From: Mycobacterium sp.
GTDB lineage: Bacteria > Actinomycetota > Actinomycetes > Mycobacteriales > Mycobacteriaceae
DNA length: 6,118 nt
Assembly (NCBI GenBank): GCA_019246375.1
Contig: JAFAQO010000409.1
Span: forward strand, 1-6,118
Direction of reading: 5' to 3'
The position numbers and the translations under genes were made by a program. The notes under the pieces are model-generated. The model ran no database searches and was not told the DNA's origin. It was given only the letters and a program-made list of their open reading frames with translations. Position 1 is the stretch's first letter, and every line of letters starts with the position of its first letter. Positions 4,676 through 6,118 of the stretch are shown piece after piece.

Positions 4676-6118
4676 TTAGCCGGCGTCGGCCAGGCGCTGC
4701 TTGAGGGCGTCGAACTCGTCTTTGACGCCGGTGGGCAGCTTCTCGCCGATGAACTCGAACCACTCCTCGATCATCGGCAGTTCCTTGCGCCACTCGGCTG
4801 GGTCGACCACCAAAGCCTTTTCGACGTCGTCGGAATCCACGTCGAGGCCCTTCAATTCGAGGTCCTCGACGGCGGGCACGATGCCGATCGGAGTCTCCCG
4901 GCCACCGGCCTTGTGCTCGATACGGTCGACGATCCACTTCAGCACCCGGCTGTTCTCGCCGAAGCCCGGCCACAGGAACTTGCCGCCGTCGCCGCGGCGG
5001 AACCAATTGACGAAGAACACCTTCGGCAGCTTGGACTCGTCGGAGTTCTTGCCCAGGTCGAGCCAGTGCTGGAAGTAGTCGCCGACGTGGTAGCCGAGGA
5101 ACGGCAACATCGCCATCGGGTCGCGGCGCACCGCGCCCACCTTGCCCTCGGCGGCCGCGGTCTGCTCGCTGCCCATGGTGGCGCCCATGAACACCCCGTG
5201 CTGCCAGTCGCGGGCCTGCGTCACCAACGGCACCGTCGTCTTGCGGCGGGCGCCGAACAGAATGCCCGAGATAGGCACGCCCTGGGGATCGTCCCACTCC
5301 GGCGCCAGGATGGGACACTGTGACATCGGCGTGCAGTACCGCGAATTCGGATGCGCGGCTTTGGTTTCCGTCTCGCGAATAACCCAGTCCTGTCCCTTCC
5401 AGTCGATCAGGTGATCCGGCTCGCCCTCCAGGCCCTCCCACCACACGTCGTTGTCGTCGGTGAGCGCGACATTGGTGAAGACCGTGTTGCCTCCCGCGAT
5501 GGTGCGCATGGCGTTGGGATTGGACTTCCAGTTCGTGCCGGGCGCGACCCCAAAGAAACCGAACTCCGGGTTGACCGCGTACAGCCGGCCGTCCTTGCCG
5601 AAACGCATCCAGGCGATGTCGTCGCCGAGTGTTTCGGCGCGCCACCCCGGAATAGTCGGCTGCAGCATCGCCAAGTTGGTCTTACCGCAGGCCGACGGGA
5701 ACGCCGCGGCGAAGTAATACGCCTTGTTCTCCGGAGAGATGAGCTTCAGGATCAGCATGTGCTCGGCCAGCCAGCCCTCGTCGCGGGCCATCACCGACGC
5801 GATACGCAGCGAGTAGCACTTCTTGCCCAGCAGCGCGTTACCGCCGTAGCCCGAGCCGTAGCTCCAGATCTCCCGGGTCTCCGGGAAGTGGGTGATGTAC
5901 TTGGTGTCATTGCACGGCCACGGCACATCTTTTTGCCCGGGCTCCAGCGGAGCCCCGACCGAGTGCAACGCCTTGACGAAGAAGCCGTCGTCACCCAGCT
6001 TTTCCAAAGCCGCCGAGCCCATCCGCGTCATCACCTTCATCGAAACGACCACGTATTCCGAGTCGGTGATCTCCACCCCCAGCTTGGGGTCTTCGGCACC
6101 GAGCGGACCCATGCAGAA
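4676..6118 (-). CDS. pckA: GTP-dependent phosphoenolpyruvate carboxykinase, N-terminus beyond window
   Basis: PckA interconverts oxaloacetate plus GTP with phosphoenolpyruvate, CO2 and GDP in the cytoplasm, the committed step of gluconeogenesis from fatty acids and other C2-yielding substrates in mycobacteria. 480 residues are visible, counted from the window edge, ending at TAA. The GTP-class signatures are present: substrate loop [15 protein letters not shown] (87-101), kinase P-loop FPSACGKTN (140-148) with the reactive cysteine C144, metal-binding ETLGDD (162-167), the mobile lid region around [13 protein letters not shown] (321-333), and the guanine-pocket stretch VNWFRRG to [11 protein letters not shown] (370-391). 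The frame stays open past the ATG at 6112 to residues FC at the edge. That ATG is an internal methionine (FCMGPLG), so roughly 120-130 N-terminal residues are missing, judging by the 606-residue M. tuberculosis protein recalled from memory. Its promoter is outside the window. Nothing suggests loss of function. Confidence 0.98.
   Translation of the reverse strand, partial: FCMGPLGAEDPKLGVEITDSEYVVVSMKVMTRMGSAALEKLGDDGFFVKALHSVGAPLEPGQKDVPWPCNDTKYITHFPETREIWSYGSGYGGNALLGKKCYSLRIASVMARDEGWLAEHMLILKLISPENKAYYFAAAFPSACGKTNLAMLQPTIPGWRAETLGDDIAWMRFGKDGRLYAVNPEFGFFGVAPGTNWKSNPNAMRTIAGGNTVFTNVALTDDNDVWWEGLEGEPDHLIDWKGQDWVIRETETKAAHPNSRYCTPMSQCPILAPEWDDPQGVPISGILFGARRKTTVPLVTQARDWQHGVFMGATMGSEQTAAAEGKVGAVRRDPMAMLPFLGYHVGDYFQHWLDLGKNSDESKLPKVFFVNWFRRGDGGKFLWPGFGENSRVLKWIVDRIEHKAGGRETPIGIVPAVEDLELKGLDVDSDDVEKALVVDPAEWRKELPMIEEWFEFIGEKLPTGVKDEFDALKQRLADAG

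Noticed and set aside
4662..4683. CCGGCT/AGCCGG six-pair hairpin across the pckA stop codon as terminator
   Set aside because: The stem is short with a ten-base loop and no uridine run; such GC-rich repeats are expected by chance here.
4596..5645. Long minus-strand reading frame of 349 codons
   Set aside because: It is an out-of-frame shadow of pckA, with arginine/glycine-rich low-complexity composition and no family motif, whereas the pckA frame has all the catalytic motifs.
4676..6112. pckA as a complete gene starting at the ATG at 6112
   Set aside because: The frame is open to the window edge and this methionine is internal in the conserved FCMGPLG stretch; the N-terminal part of PckA would be missing.
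1..6118. RNA genes, insertion sequences, CRISPR arrays or attachment sites
   Set aside because: Genes fill nearly all the window; no tRNA-like cloverleaf, transposase motif, spaced direct repeats or terminal inverted repeats were seen.

Overview
The window comes from a GC-rich actinobacterium, almost certainly a Mycobacterium. The basis is the phosphoenolpyruvate carboxykinase at the right end, which from memory is close to Mycobacterium tuberculosis PckA over its whole visible length. TANNNT-type -10 elements placed directly before ATG codons also fit mycobacterial leaderless promoters. No search was run, so the species is not assigned; a non-tuberculous mycobacterium is the best guess because the soxR/SDR/queA-like cassette is not what I remember beside pckA in M. 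tuberculosis.

Layout, left to right. Positions 1-769 (minus) hold the first 256 codons of a crotonase-family (enoyl-CoA hydratase/isomerase) gene with an unusual N-terminal extension. Positions 766-2283 (minus) hold a complete FadD-type acyl-CoA synthetase. Positions 2302-3375 (minus) hold a diverged QueA-like protein (S-adenosylmethionine:tRNA ribosyltransferase-isomerase fold). Positions 3372-4112 (minus; alternative start 4121) hold a short-chain dehydrogenase/reductase. Positions 4171-4650 (plus) hold soxR, a MerR-family [2Fe-2S] redox sensor, divergent from the SDR. Positions 4676-6118 (minus) hold pckA without its N-terminus, convergent with soxR. There is no gap over 100 bases and no sign of tRNA, rRNA, insertion sequence or CRISPR.

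How the parts fit. SDR, queA-like, fadD and crotonase read in one direction with spacings of -4, +18 and -4 nt (two ATGA stop/start overlaps), so they look like one operon. The soxR-SDR gap carries an 18-bp SoxR-box-like palindrome inside a 19-bp spacer between a TTGACT -35 and a weak -10, the stretched geometry that MerR-family activators use. The inference is that SoxR, oxidised by redox-cycling compounds, activates the SDR/queA-like operon and limits its own expression. A second promoter-like element with a 7-4-7 inverted repeat sits at the queA-like/fadD junction, so the acyl-CoA half may also be expressed separately.

The most notable point is a QueA-fold protein that has lost signature residues of true QueA, in a lineage generally thought to lack queuosine synthesis, placed under a probable SoxR switch and beside acyl-CoA enzymes. 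This could be an undescribed redox-responsive modification or detoxification pathway; its chemistry cannot be read from the sequence.
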